Notes under the pieces: model-generated
Database searches by the model: none
What the model was told of the DNA's origin: nothing
The model's input: the letters and a program-made list of their open reading frames with translations, nothing else
Position numbers and translations under genes: made by a program
Source of the DNA: Halichondria panicea
Taxonomy: Eukaryota; Porifera; Demospongiae; Suberitida; Halichondriidae
Reading direction: 5' to 3'
Length of the DNA stretch: 64,000 bases
NCBI RefSeq assembly: GCF_963675165.1
Contig: NC_087390.1
Span: forward strand, 1,693,501 to 1,757,500
In this document: in pieces, positions 24,518 to 35,818 of the stretch
How the letters are laid out: the number at the start of each line of letters is the position of its first letter
Position numbering within the stretch: the stretch's first letter is position 1

Positions 24518-25720
24518 CAGGGGCGTAACTATAAAATTTACGGGAAGGAGGCAACCGCCCCCGAAAATTGTTTGCCCGGAAACCACACCCACTAATTATC
24601 ACATAGAAGCGCATGCACATGGCAAAAACTATGGGGGGTGATCAGTGCCAAAACCTCCAGTTCTTTTTATTTAGTACTAAAATTATTTGCATGGTAAAGT
24701 TCTACATACAAATGACATGCTCTCTCTTATTTGCATGGTGAAGTTCTACATGCAAATGACACGCTCCCTCTTTTTGCATAGTGAAGTTCTACATACAAAT
24801 GACGCACTCTCTCTTTTTGCATGGTGAAGTTCTACATAATTATACAAAGATATAAATATACTCTCTTATTTGTATGGTGAAGTTCTACATATGAATGAAA
24901 GTTCTACATATACAAATGAGAAGTTCTACATACAAATAACGCTGCATGGCAAATGATAAGCTTTGTTAGTTTTACAATGACACTTTTATATAGCATTGAC
25001 TTGAAACCACTCCCTTTTTCATCTAAGGAAGGGCTCGGATGAAAAAGGGGAGGTTGGAATACAATTAGAACAAACCACTAACTACATAATGTGTGTGTGA
25101 TTATATACTTCAGCTTTGACCCCAGTCTCCCAGACCGTCAGAAATGTATTTTTATACTCGAGGCTATAATTTATAGCAACAGAAATAGTACATGCGTGAA
25201 CGGTGGCATGCGAGTTGTTAGGACGTTACCATTGTGGGAGCGTGACATTCTTCACGCATGCCCCTAGGACAACTCTCAACATGGTACATTTATAGCGGCA
25301 TAAAAATGAAGGAGGACACAATTAACATTATAGTATGGACGGACATTTTAATTATCGTTATAACTACGTGTTGGACACGCCCGCTCATGTGGCAATCTTT
25401 TTGGTCACATAAGTAGGCATGTCCAATAACGGAGTTAAAAAAGATTACTTTCTTCCCTGAGCCTTTTCTTATAAAGGTGAAAAGGGGAGTAGTTTCCAGT
25501 CTAGTCTAGCAAATTCACTATATGCAAATGCGAGAGTATCAATTTGTATGTAGAACTTCACCGTGCAAATGTGAGTATCATTTGTATGTAGAACTTCACC
25601 ATGCAAATAAGAGAGTATAATTCATTATGTAGAACTTTTTATTTAGTACTAAATGAATTTAGTACTAAATAAAAAGAGCTGGAGGTTTTGGCACTGATCA
25701 CCCCCCATACTACGCCCCTG
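24518..25720. mobile_element. hAT-like non-autonomous element, 1.2 kb
   Basis: Inverted termini begin CAGGGGCGTA and end TACGCCCCTG; CAGGG ends are usual for hAT transposons. Matching subterminal segments include GGGGTGATCAGTGCCAAAAC and its complement, and TTTATTTAGTACTAAA. Inside, the motif GAAGTTCTACATACAAATGA recurs about seven times in the left half and in the opposite orientation in the right half. The flanks share only AGCT at corresponding positions, so the 8-bp target duplication is not confirmed. No transposase frame. Confidence 0.65.
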
Positions 25721-26796
25721 AGCTTCTTACTTGTTTTCGACTTATATTCAGCCTGTTTCCATGCATGAATTAAAAGTTAGAGTGGTCATAAAACAGTATT
25801 AATTAGTGTGTGGTTGACTGGGCTGACTGCATAAAACCTGCACAGTGATTGACATCAGACATGTATACTATGAATTGTGTACATTACTTTATACATGGTT
25901 TTATTTGTTTCAGTGATGCAATTGTTCAATGTTCCTCAGTGTTGATGTCAATCACCACTGAAGATATTCGCTATTTCTTGTGAACATACACTGAGGATAC
26001 CCATTGTGCTCACTCTCTTCCAGTATCTGGATAAGTCACAAAAAGGTATCATGGTGTATTAGAGTCCAAATTCTGTCCCGTATTTACAGTATAGACTCTG
26101 CATGACTGTCTGAGGTATATGGCCACCTCGATATACCGATCATTTGGTTTGGCACAGATTGCTGGCTATAATTATGTTTACAACACAAAACTCGCCCTGA
26201 AATGCGGCCTGCACTCGCTATTTCGTATACTGGCCAGTACTGGCTTCCCCAAACTAGGTATTTTAATTCAGCCGGATATGACGTTTTGGTTTAGAAGATA
26301 AAATTGGATTACACTTAAATAGAGAGCATACTGATACCGCAAAATTTGTCGATGTAGGGCCGTTTTTTTAGCCGCGGTTATTTTCTGAAATACAGCCACC
26401 TTGCTATTCCGGTGAAGCTGCATTGTCCCAAGGGCGGCCGGATTAACGAGAGTCTACTGTTCGCTGTGCCCCGTGTAAACAGGACCGTAGATAGCTTAGG
26501 TTTGCAGGGGTAGGAAAACAACAGCTGAACATTTTTACTAAGGTGAACTGTTTTTCATATCCTCTGAGTATGCATGGCAACTTGTAACTTGCTGTGGCAC
26601 CAACTTAGCTATTCATGGAGCAACTAAAACAAGGTAGATTGTACTAAGAAGATATACTCCTGCTTCCCAGAGGCATATTATAGTATAGGGCTCTGAATTT
26701 TACAATAGATAAACGAATAGAACTCACCATAAATAATTATTATTCTATTTGTTTATCTATGATTTTACTTAAAAAAAGTCATCACTTTTTCTCCGC
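25721..26796. other. Transposon-derived spacer
   Basis: Between about 26090 and 26463 the ends read CAGTATAGACTCT and, on the opposite strand, CAGTAGACTCTCGTTAATCC. This resembles a pogo/Tigger-type element with small insertions in its left end. A hairpin (GATAAACGAATAGAA ... TTCTATTTGTTTATC) lies at 26707-26759. No gene seen. Confidence 0.4.
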
Positions 26797-26805
26797 AGTA
26801 AGCAT

Positions 26806-27910
26806 TAGCCTCGATACCAGGCCGAGTTTTCGCTTTTATAACGGTTAGGCGAACAACTGGGCTGGTACTAGTTGTCTGCGCATGTGTCAAATTTTCATTG
26901 TATATTTGTGTTCGGCAAAAATATTTAATAAATCAATAATCGAAATTTGTACACAGAAAATGCACAGAGTGAGTACACAAAAGATGCGCATAGGGAGCTG
27001 CTTCACAAAGGCCTGGGGAGTTGCCAGTTGTGCTGCAGCACAATTACAGTGACCCAGGGCAACTTCAGGATGATTGAATGCCTTCAAATTACGTTTCAAA
27101 AAGATTTAGCAGGCTGCTGGACTTCTCTGATTCTAGGCCCCAACTCGTAACTCAGTTAAATTTTGCTTGAGATTCTCTTGATGTCTCTGAGCTACCCAGC
27201 AACACTCGAATGAGCAGGTCATACTCCAGTCCTGTGAGTATAGGACAATATTAAAAGAAACCAAAGACGGTTAAACCCTTACCTCAAACTGTCCAGTCTC
27301 GTCCGTTAGTATAGCCAAGAGGAGCACTGGTGGGATAGCTGGATATTAGCCATTGCTCCTGTACAGAGAAGTAGACATTTTAAATACGTGTAGATCTATA
27401 CATATTAAATTTCTCGTATTAAACAGGTTAGTGTCATTGTCGACGAGCTGATGATGGCAGCACCAAGTTCTCTAGTTCACACTCTTCACTTGATCCACCA
27501 TATTAATGATGAAACTATAGTCTACCTACATACCGGTAGATCTTGCCAAACATGAACAAGACTTGATAGCATAGCCATAGGGCCCACACAAAAATATCTG
27601 ACCTTAACAAGCTTGACAAAGCTTTATACCTCTTCCCTTGTTGTTCAGTCTTCAGAATAAGCTTCAGAGAAGAGAGAAGCTTCAGCTAAGAGCGAGGCTA
27701 AGAGCCATTCCAATCGATTCCAATAATGATAAAACGGGAACTGACTTCTAGTACACGATAGTACACGAATATAAATGTCACGAAAGTGAACGAGAATATC
27801 CATTCGTCAGAATCTGACGAACGACTGACGCATGCGCAGACAACTAGTACCAGGCCCAGTTGTTCGCCTAACCGTTATAAAAGCGAAAACTCGGCCTGGG
27901 ATCGAGGCTA
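26806..27910. mobile_element. MULE-like element with captured exon fragments, copy 1
   Basis: About 80-bp terminal inverted repeats (TAGCCTCGATACCAGGCC at the left, its counterpart at the right) are flanked by a perfect 9-bp target duplication AGTAAGCAT (26797-26805 and 27911-27919). A 9-bp duplication with long inverted repeats fits the Mutator-like (MULE) superfamily. Inside is an exon-like unit on the minus strand (CTGTACAG acceptor, TTTGAG|GTAAGG donor near 27287-27360) and a plus-strand coding-like stretch near 27449-27750. It encodes no transposase. Close relative of 33488-34559. Confidence 0.85.
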
Positions 27911-27919
27911 AGTAAGCAT

Positions 27920-29173
27920 GCGCATCAGATAGCCCTGCCCACATTTGCATTGGGCATGTGCAGATCAATGTTTCACAGTAATTCTTGCAGATCCAGAATG
28001 CCTGGGGGGGCAGTTGCCCCCCCTGCCCCCCCCCGCTGTCTACGGCCCTGGTAAATTAACTACAAACACCTGTTGTGGGGGGAAAAATCCATAGTTTCTT
28101 GATATAGGTACATCTCACTGCAACATGCAGCTTGAGTACATGTAGTCTATTGTATTACTTATGCTGCCTGGGGCTTCTGTTGAATCTGTCCAAAAAAGAG
28201 GCTAACCTGTCAAAGAATTAACATTCTCGATTCACAAAAGCGGCTGAAGTACGTATATAGTGTTGCTTTCTTCACGTTGCATGATTAATAGTTTTGGGGT
28301 TTGGAGTCAAGCACATAATTATATGTAAATTTATTTCAAGCCCTTCGGCATGTTGATGGCTATAGGAGGGTAGAAAACACAGTGTGTATATATTATCACA
28401 ATTCTCGCTTCTATACATTAATTGTAGGTGATATCAAGCTTCTACATCACCGCTGTGAGACTCCACACTACTTGTATAGGCAAATATTTATTCTTATGAG
28501 CTTCTGTGTTGTTTGTTGAAGTGTATCATATGCACCTTACATATTGTTGTTTGGCCAACAAGCATTGAGTTGTGTGTCAAATTACCCACTTACAGTGAGC
28601 AATTATCGGTAGGCTCTATAATAAGTACTATCTGCATGGTGAAACAGCACAACTTTCGATCAGTTTAATATGCTTAGCTATTAAACTAATGATGTTCCAA
28701 GTCTCCAGCCAATAGCATATTGAGAACTGATTAATTTTTATAACGCTTAGTGTGGAGGTAGGTCAAAACCACAAAATGTTAGTAACCATCAAACAATGCC
28801 AACTGTGTGCTGATACGATACGAGATGACTGTGTAGCTATCATTTTAGACTCATTAGAAAGCACATAATTATACTATAGAATATGAATAGCATAATTATG
28901 ATATTGGCATAAATAGTATGTGCAAAGATAATTGCAAAGATAATAATTATAGTAGGTAGAAGTCATTGCAAGTTTACAAGCTCAAAACCACAAGCCAGAT
29001 TGAGTGACAGGAAGCATTTCCTGTTTTTAATTAAAAAACTGCCTTGGCCGTTCGACTGTTTGCTGTGTTTACATTGATTTTGTATGGCTAAGGACTTGCA
29101 CGTGACTTCCTGTGTCTCGCCGGCCCACACATTTATGAATATAATTAGTGTGTGCCGTATATGACACCTATAC
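27920..29173. other. Intergenic DNA, nothing recognised
   Basis: AT-rich, with a C-rich stretch at 28008-28035 and no convincing frame. The minus-strand frame at 28963-29196 overlaps the next feature and has no motif. Confidence 0.5.
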
Positions 29174-29804
29174 TTGTCCAACCTTAGCAGACCCAAAGGA
29201 ATCCGGAATGCTGGAAATACCTGCTATGCAAGCAGTGTGTTTCAGTGTTTAGTTAACCATGGGCATTTTATGAATAGGATGAGGCATATTGCAGAGAATC
29301 ATACTGAAGAAGAGTGCACGCTGTGTAATTCAGGTAACACAATAAATAAGGACATTATTAAGTCTTGTGTATATAGTCCGTATAATTAATTATAACTATG
29401 AATGTCCTGCCGTAGCAACGAATCCATACATACAGGCAAGACGTGCACAGTATAGAGCTTCTGAGATACCTTGACGATGTGTACCTATACGAAAGGGAAG
29501 CAAAAAAGACATTCATTGAAATGGACAACGAAAAAAAAAAAGAAAAACAGGAACTGGGTTAGCTAAGCCAACCATTGAGCAAATTTTTTCTCTCACCACT
29601 CAACTTCTAAAACAAGAGCCATTATTTTGTGCAGCTTGTTTTAAAAAAGAAGACAAAACTAACACAAACGATATCAATTGGGTACAATGCTCTCGTTGTG
29701 ATGCATGGCTGCATCAATTATGTGCACATCCATCACTGAGTCATACATCTACTATCGACATGGACTGTTTTGTGTGCCAGTTTTGTGAAACTCAAAGTGA
29801 ATAA
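29174..29804 (+). pseudogene. Broken USP-like / PHD-finger gene
   Basis: An exon preceded by a CCTTAGCAG acceptor encodes GIRNAGNTCYASSVFQC, the catalytic cysteine box of ubiquitin-specific proteases (GLxNxGNTCYMNS in active enzymes), then a CTLCNS segment ending at a possible donor (29333). About 110 bases on, an open stretch reads ELLRYLDDVYLYEREAKK and is interrupted by a stop. In another frame, from about 29545, a 60-residue cysteine-rich tail follows (CAACF, CSRCDAWLHQLC, CFVCQFC) that matches the Cys4-His-Cys3 spacing of a PHD finger, ending at TAA 29804. USP enzymes remove ubiquitin; PHD fingers read histone tails. Frame changes and the short protease domain indicate a remnant, perhaps of a transposon-borne gene. 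Confidence 0.5.
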
Positions 29805-29920
29805 TCTTATTGTGTAAAACTTGTTTACATGACTGTATATATTACTACTATTTACATAATAGTGACAGACACACACTGATACATTATTGCAATGGTACCT
29901 CACAATTTAAGAGAAGTCCA

Positions 29921-30625
29921 CAGGGGCGGATCCAGGAAAAATGAAAGGGGGGGCTAGTAGAAACCAGGGGGTGGGTATGGGAGGGGGAGCATCCCCCTCC
30001 CGCCTCGCCGGAGGTGAAATTTTTTGCTTTTTACAATTTGCTCACACTTTTACTTTTGAACTGTCATATTAATAAGTGAATACTGAATATGAAAAAGTTA
30101 ATACAAAAACTCGTTCTAATCAACAAAAGGATGTATACTGTAGATGTTACATCTACATTCATGCACTCTTGGTACATAAAAGAATCACAATGCCTACCCA
30201 GACTGCACTGAGAGTGAGAGGAGATAAGGCTGCTTCCTTGCAACTAGCTGAAAAAGTCTGAGATCTGCTCCATGTTGCAGCTCAACAGCATGCACAATAT
30301 AGCCTCCTTCACAAAGCCTAGGAAAAGAGGCCTGGGATATGATCGAGGCTACAAAACATTGCACAAGGAGCTGACTCAGCAACATCAATAGTTGACCTAT
30401 GCACTTTATTAGTTCTAGCTAGCTAGCTAGCCTACATCCTTTATACTCTTAGTAGCTAGATTTGGCTGTTGTCTAGCATCTCTTAAGTCAGTGAGTCTAC
30501 ATGCAGATGCATAAGTAACAAGGTTGGTGGCAAAATTGTTGTAACCTCAGACTAGCAATACATAGGTAGTTTTTTCAAAAGGGGGGGCTTCAGCCCCTCA
30601 AAATCACCCCCTGGATCCGCCCCTG
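29921..30625. mobile_element. hAT-like MITE, CAGGGGCGGATCCAG ends
   Basis: Terminal inverted repeats CAGGGGCGGATCCAGG / CCTGGATCCGCCCCTG enclose 0.7 kb. The ends are hAT-like. A one-ended relative lies at 53503-53520. The flanks (AGTCCA and CTGTCCA) are similar but not an exact duplication. The plus-strand frame inside (30076-30261) has no motif. Confidence 0.7.
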
Positions 30626-30674
30626 AACTGTCCAGCACAATAGTAGATCTGAGAGATCCCATTAGCCTCTGGAC

Positions 30675-31250
30675 TAGCCTCGATTCAAGGCCGATTAAAA
30701 TACGGCCTGGTACCTATTGCAGGGGTGATAGTGCACATGCGCTTCAAATTACCCAGAATATGGGTAATCGTACTACGAACGTAAAACCTTAATTAGTCCG
30801 TTTACTAAAAATATGTTCCGTAATACTTTATCTCTATGACTGAGTTCTTTAAAGCTGTGGCTATTGCATTGGTCTAGAAGGTTTGAATACTAGTTTTAAG
30901 ACAGAAGAGGCTCTCATCTACGTCTAGGATGGTCCTATAGCTGGGTTGTCTTCGCAAGTAGCAGTTTGAGGCACCATACACTTCCCATAGCCTGTACAGA
31001 TCCAAGGTAAGACATCCTGACCATACAACCGTCATAGAGGTAGATGAGAGCCTCTTCTGGCTTCAGACTAGTGTGAAAGCCTTCTGGAACAACACAATAG
31101 AGAGCTAAGCTGATGTACAAAGATAATAGAAAATAGATGAGAGAAAGAAAAAGGGGATTCCCCAGATTCTGGAGAATAAACTAACGCATGCGCACTATCA
31201 CCCTGCAATAGGTACCAGGCAGTATTTTAATCGGCCTGGAATCAAGGCTA
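30675..31250. mobile_element. MULE-like MITE, TAGCCTCGATTCAAGGCC ends, copy 1
   Basis: 576 bp with inverted repeats of about 65 bp, bounded by a perfect 9-bp target duplication CCTCTGGAC (30666-30674, 31251-31259). The inside carries a conserved minus-strand coding-like stretch (30935-31120, contains VVPEGFHTSLKPEEALIYLY) also present in the copy at 41603-42208, probably a captured gene fragment. Confidence 0.88.
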
Positions 31251-31384
31251 CCTCTGGACTAGTGTTGAGTGGTGCTGACTCAGCGTTGAGCCATCGATAG
31301 TGCAGTGCTGACTCAGCGTTGCGAAAGGGTTAAATTGCCTGGCTAACCGTTCTCTTATTAATGGCTACTATCTATGCTAGTACC

Positions 31385-31728
31385 GTAGCTGTTTTAACAG
31401 ATATTTTCTGAGTATTGTAGCTACAAAAAGCTAGCGCTTTAGTACAAGGCTAACTCATATGTTGAATAGAAAGTTTGTGCGGACAGATGATGCTATGAAA
31501 GATTCTGAAGAGACTGCAACAGCCTTCAATGTGAGTCAAACTAGCCATAACTCGAGAAAGAAGCTTTAGTTTGCTAATCCACTAATCAAAATCCAAGAGA
31601 ACGTGGCTAGAAGCCTATAGAAGCTGTTAGTTTTCGTCGCATTGCAACCGTTGAGCAGTTACTGCTGGAATACACACACACACACACACACACACAATCG
31701 TATCCCTGGTGCGGCTACGCCTCGAGGC
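31385..31728 (-). mobile_element. GCCTCGAGGC repeat, copy 2 (inverted)
   Basis: Reverse-complement match to 22970-23340, including the terminal GCCTCGAGGC palindrome and the (CA)n microsatellite at 31672-31696. The base context TTAT precedes the palindrome on the minus strand, as in the other copies. Confidence 0.65.
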
Positions 31729-32187
31729 ATAATAAAATTTATGCAATAATTATTGTGGTTTAGATATCTCCCACGCATTCATGCACACACTACATTCCAA
31801 GCATTCCTTTGGGACGAGTTGTTGATAGTCACTAGTTGGACTCCGCCCAACTAGATATAGCCACCTGGCCAGTCTCTTTCCCTAAAGAAAGGGGCGTGGT
31901 TTCCAGTCTATACAATGTGTATCTTCAAGAATCGAATTGAATCGAACTGAAAGTTAGCAGCAGGATTCTTACATTGACAGTTGCAGTAAGACAATCGTTA
32001 GTCTCTTCTTTGGCCCGTTAAAGTAAGCGGCCTCACAAAGCCACTTAGGTGAATATATACATTATCGGATGAGTATACAAGTACGTATAATTAAACTGTA
32101 TTCGAGGAACTTTGTTGCCAAGTCCTTTCTTTCGATCTCCATAACCAGACACCTCCAATTGCAACTTCTATAACGTCTGTATTTATA
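31729..32187. other. 5' flank of the gene at 32188
   Basis: No gene. Contains a short TAGTTGG..CCAACTAG hairpin near 31833-31855. The promoter and leader of the membrane protein gene presumably lie here. Confidence 0.45.
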
Positions 32188-33207
32188 ATGCTGAAGAATC
32201 GACTTACGTTCGGTACATCCTTGGTTTGTGTTTTTGTTAGCATTGTCATAGTGCTAAAATATGTATGCTCTACACCCATGGTTACGACATATTTATGGGA
32301 ACACAGCGAAGGAGAAACAAGTTTAAATATCACAACCATGACTGAGCAGGCCAATGCACCGACTCGCTTTCTCTATCTAACGCAAACAGAGAACTGTATT
32401 CCAAAGTATCTAAGGTCTCCTGAAGTGATCGGTGACTCTGAAGCATGTCAGTGTGATGTCCTCATCCTCAGTTACAGAAAGGAGTGTGCTGACACATCAT
32501 TGCCTCATGTTCAATACATATTCAACTCTACCCGTTCTACGACCTGGACTATTGGAAGAAACTTACTTTACGAAGCAGCCAAGAAAAGAAAAGAAAAGTA
32601 CATCCACTACATTTTCATGGACGATGATGTTCAACTAGAAAAGGTGGATAAGAAGAGTGAACAGAATACATGGAGGATGTATGAAGAGTCTCTTAAGACA
32701 TTCCAACCTGCTGTGGTTATCGTCCTCTCTGAGCATAATGAGAACATTTTTCCCAAAGACGTTCTTCCTGAGCGATTGAATTGTGAAGTCACAGGATACA
32801 TCCAAGTATACAGAATGGATGCTATCTTTAATGCCTTTCACTATCAAGTGATAGACCACATACTACCATACACACCAAAGTATGATTCAGTAAGCTGGTG
32901 GTACTCACAAATGTATGCTACCATCAGGTGTAATATCCAGTTTAACGGACAGGTAGTTATCGACCCTCGTATTAGAACACGCAACCCGCAACATCGAGGT
33001 TATCCACGAAAACATCATAACGAACATTCCCTCAATAATATTGTCTCTGACATTCGACAAGAAGTACCAGAAATATATCAAAAAGCAGTTGAGCCCATTT
33101 TTCAGCAATGGTTAACAAACCGTGAATCAAAGTGGCTGTTGGGGCTACGTACTTGCAAAGGAGATCTGTTTGCACATCCATATAAACCATACGAGAATCT
33201 GATTTAA
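32188..33207 (+). CDS. Type II membrane protein, possible glycosyltransferase
   Basis: Intronless 339-residue frame, the only apparently intact gene in the transposon island. The short cytosolic N-terminus (MLKNRL) is followed by a hydrophobic signal anchor (about 7-28). A lumenal stem carries N-glycosylation sites at N47 and N113. The globular part contains YIFMDDDVQL (D145-D147), a DxD-like motif of the kind that binds a nucleotide-sugar metal ion in Golgi glycosyltransferases, followed by a WWYSQMYATIRC segment. I do not recognise the exact family, so the enzymatic role is inferred from topology and DDD only. There are eight cysteines in the lumenal part. GCCTCGAGGC repeats bracket it at 31.7 and 33.4 kb, raising the possibility that the gene moved with them. 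Confidence 0.6.
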   Translation: MLKNRLTFGTSLVCVFVSIVIVLKYVCSTPMVTTYLWEHSEGETSLNITTMTEQANAPTRFLYLTQTENCIPKYLRSPEVIGDSEACQCDVLILSYRKECADTSLPHVQYIFNSTRSTTWTIGRNLLYEAAKKRKEKYIHYIFMDDDVQLEKVDKKSEQNTWRMYEESLKTFQPAVVIVLSEHNENIFPKDVLPERLNCEVTGYIQVYRMDAIFNAFHYQVIDHILPYTPKYDSVSWWYSQMYATIRCNIQFNGQVVIDPRIRTRNPQHRGYPRKHHNEHSLNNIVSDIRQEVPEIYQKAVEPIFQQWLTNRESKWLLGLRTCKGDLFAHPYKPYENLI

Positions 33208-33399
33208 ACAAATCCTTTATAAGCTAATGCCTACATATGTAATTGTATACTTATATAGGGTGTATTATATTTTCTTCATTACACGTAAACAAAATTAACA
33301 AGAGTATAATTATATCGATCAATAAGCACTAAGCATGCTTGTGTTGTTATTATTATGTGTATGTGTGTGCACTTGAATAATGTGTACATAGTTAATTAT

Positions 33400-33470
33400 G
33401 CCTCGAGGCGTAGCCGCACGAGGGATACGGTAAAGCTGACTGTCTGGTAGACCCATAGATATTGTGTATC
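33400..33470 (+). mobile_element. GCCTCGAGGC repeat, copy 3, left part
   Basis: Begins GCCTCGAGGCGTAGCCG after AATTAT, exactly as copy 1, and breaks off after GCTGACTGTCTG where nested elements begin. The right part resumes at about 35446. Confidence 0.7.
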
Positions 33471-33487
33471 TATGGTGTGTCTGTTCA

Positions 33488-34559
33488 TAGCCTCGATTCC
33501 AGGCCGAGTTTTCACTTTTATAACGGTTAGGCGAACAACTAGGCCTGGTACTAGTTGTCTACACATGTGTCAAATTTTCATTGTATTTGTGGTCGGCAAA
33601 AATATTTAATAAATCAATAATCGAAATTTGTACACAGAAAATGCACAGAGTGAGTACACACAAAATATGCACATAGGGAGCTGCTTCACAAGGGCCTGGG
33701 GAGTTGCCAGTTGTGCTGCAGCACGATTACAGTGACCCAGGGCAACTTCAAGATGTCTTCAAATTACGTTTCAATGATTTAGCAGGCTGCTGGACTTCTC
33801 TGATTCTAGGCCCCAACTCGTAACTCAGTTAAACTTTGCTTGAGAAAACGTAGATTCTCTTGATGCCTCTGAGCTACCCAGCAACGCTCGAACGAGCAGG
33901 TCATACTCCAGTCCTGTAAGTATAGGACAATATTAAAGAAACCAAACACGGTTAAACCCTTACCTTAAACTGTCCAGTCTCGTCCATTAGTATAGCCAAG
34001 AGGAGCACTGTTGGGATAGCTGGATATTAGCCATTGCTCCTGTACAGAGAAGTAGACATTCTAAATACGTGTAGATCTATATTAAATTTTTCGTATTTTA
34101 AACAGGTCATAGTGTCATTGTCGACGAGCTGATGATGGCAGCACCAAGTTCTCTAGCTCACACTCTTCACTTGATCCACCATATTAATGATGAAACTATA
34201 GTCTACCTAGATCTTGCCAAACATGATGATAGCATGCACAGGGCCCACATAAAAATGTCTGACCTTAACAAGCTTGACAAAGCTTTATACCTCTTCCCTT
34301 GTTGTTCAGTCTTCAGAATAATGTTTTCTAAGCTTCAGAGAAGAGAGAAGCTTCAGCTAAGAGCCATTCCAATAATGATAAAACGGGAACTGACTTCTAG
34401 TACACAATAGTACACGAATATAAATGTCACAAAAGTGAACGAGAATATCCATTAGTCAGAATCTGACTAACGATTGACGCATGCGCAGACAACTAGTACC
34501 AGGCCTAGTTGTTTGCCTAACCGTTATAAAAGCGAAAACTCGGCCTGGGATCGAGGCTA
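33488..34559. mobile_element. MULE-like element with captured exon fragments, copy 2
   Basis: Same family as 26806-27910, with inverted repeats beginning TAGCCTCGATTCCAGGCC. The target duplication GTCTGTTCA is at 33479-33487 and 34568-34576, but eight extra bases (TAATTATA) separate the right terminus from its duplicate. It is nested at the left tip of the element 34575-35445. Inside, a plus-strand open frame (34132-34410) carries HLIHHINDETIVYLDL and LNKLDKALYLFPCC, preceded by a TTTTAAACAG acceptor: a captured exon of unknown gene. Confidence 0.82.
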
Positions 34560-34574
34560 TAATTATAGTCTGTT

Positions 34575-35445
34575 CATAGATACACGAAAGAAAGGGATAG
34601 GCAACGCCCCACGTGATGCTAGGTAAATGCAGTGTGTGAGGTCACACCCTCTGGTTGGAGGCGAGTTGCGCTCAAGAAAGTACACAATGACAATGATCCC
34701 TATGTCTGCTTATTTTTCTTGTAGAGGGCCTAAAAGAGAAATTCAAAGCAATCAGGCATCATGCACACATACACCCAGCACTACTGATAGCTACAGCTGC
34801 TATGCTCGTGCCGAGCTTTCTTTTGTTCAGCTTGATTTGTGTGAAAAAACACCGATTTGTCAGTTTATGTACCTATAATTATCTCCAATATGAAATAATT
34901 TTATAACATGTACGTTTCACAGAATTAAAGTGTGTTTATAACTGCATGGAACAAAGCATATTTTCCAGCTCTCAATGCAGTGAAGTAGTAGCAGCACCAT
35001 GAAACGTTTGTTCGAAGTCCAGAAAGTTTGCGTACCTCTCCTGCTCTTACTGTACATGGTAATCTAGTTTGAAGTGCTCTAAGACACAGTTTAGGTATTA
35101 GAAAGTGGAACACAAGTATCTTTATCTGTATTGTGTGATCGAAGAGATGGCATTTGAAGGACTTGGGAACAGACCTGTTATGGTTTGTAGAGTGTACTGA
35201 CACCCCCTTTGGAGCTCACTTTCTCATCACTTTGCATATAGTAGCTCTAAAAGATTAATAGCCTATGTCTAAGTGTATCTGGTGTCTCCTCAAGAGCACA
35301 GTTTGCTATAATACTACAAACTATTAATATCTTTACTGACATTTTGAGTGCACACACCCTTTTTTGCTCATTACATGCCCCTTTTTAGCGCCTCATCCAA
35401 CGGAAGTGCTGGGTGTTGCCCATCCCTTTCTTTTGTGTATCTATG
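34575..35445. mobile_element. Non-autonomous element with CATAGATACAC ends
   Basis: Inverted termini CATAGATACACGAAAGAAAG and its complement (CTTTCTTTTGTGTATCTATG) with a 7-bp flanking duplication GTCTGTT (34568-34574, 35446-35452). It sits inside the third GCCTCGAGGC repeat. No transposase; open frames inside are short and unrecognised. A 21-bp palindrome CATAGATATTGTGTATCTATG just to the left (around 33452-33473) looks like a collapsed second copy. Confidence 0.7.
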
Positions 35446-35745
35446 GTCTGTTTTCCAGCTGTAAATGCTCAACGGTTGCAATAAGACGAAAACTAACAGC
35501 TTCTATAGGCTTCTAGCCACCTTCTCTTGGATTTTGATTCGTGGATTAGCAAACTAAAGCTCCTTTCTCTAGTTATGGCTAGTTTGACTCACATTGAAGG
35601 CTGTTGCAGTCTCTTCAGAATCTTTCGTAGCATCACCTGTCCGCACAAAGTTTCTATGCAACTTATAAGTTAGCCTTGCACTAAAGCGCTAAGTTTTTGT
35701 TAGCTACAAAAGTCAGAAAAGAGCTGCAAAGCTAGCTAGCTAGCT
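35446..35745 (+). mobile_element. GCCTCGAGGC repeat, copy 3, right part
   Basis: Resumes the repeat at CCAGCTGTAAATGCTCAACGG and matches copy 1 to the GCTAGCTAGC end. The two halves were one element before insertion of 34575-35445. Confidence 0.65.
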
Positions 35746-35818
35746 ACACTGTACTGCACTGTTACTTCATAATCTGAGCTCAGCATGAGTTCGAGTCGAG
35801 TGAGGCTAAACACAGGAA

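Noticed and set aside
24700-25640. CRISPR-like array from the repeated GAAGTTCTACATACAAATGA motif
   Set aside because: Spacing is irregular, units occur in both orientations symmetrically within a transposon, and the genome is eukaryotic; these are subterminal repeats.
24518-25720. 8-bp target duplication for the hAT-like element
   Set aside because: The flanks AGCTAAGT and AGCTTCTT agree at only five of eight positions, so I do not claim a duplication.
29921-30625. Target duplication for the CAGGGGCGGATCC element
   Set aside because: The flanking GAAGTCCA and AACTGTCC do not match in register.
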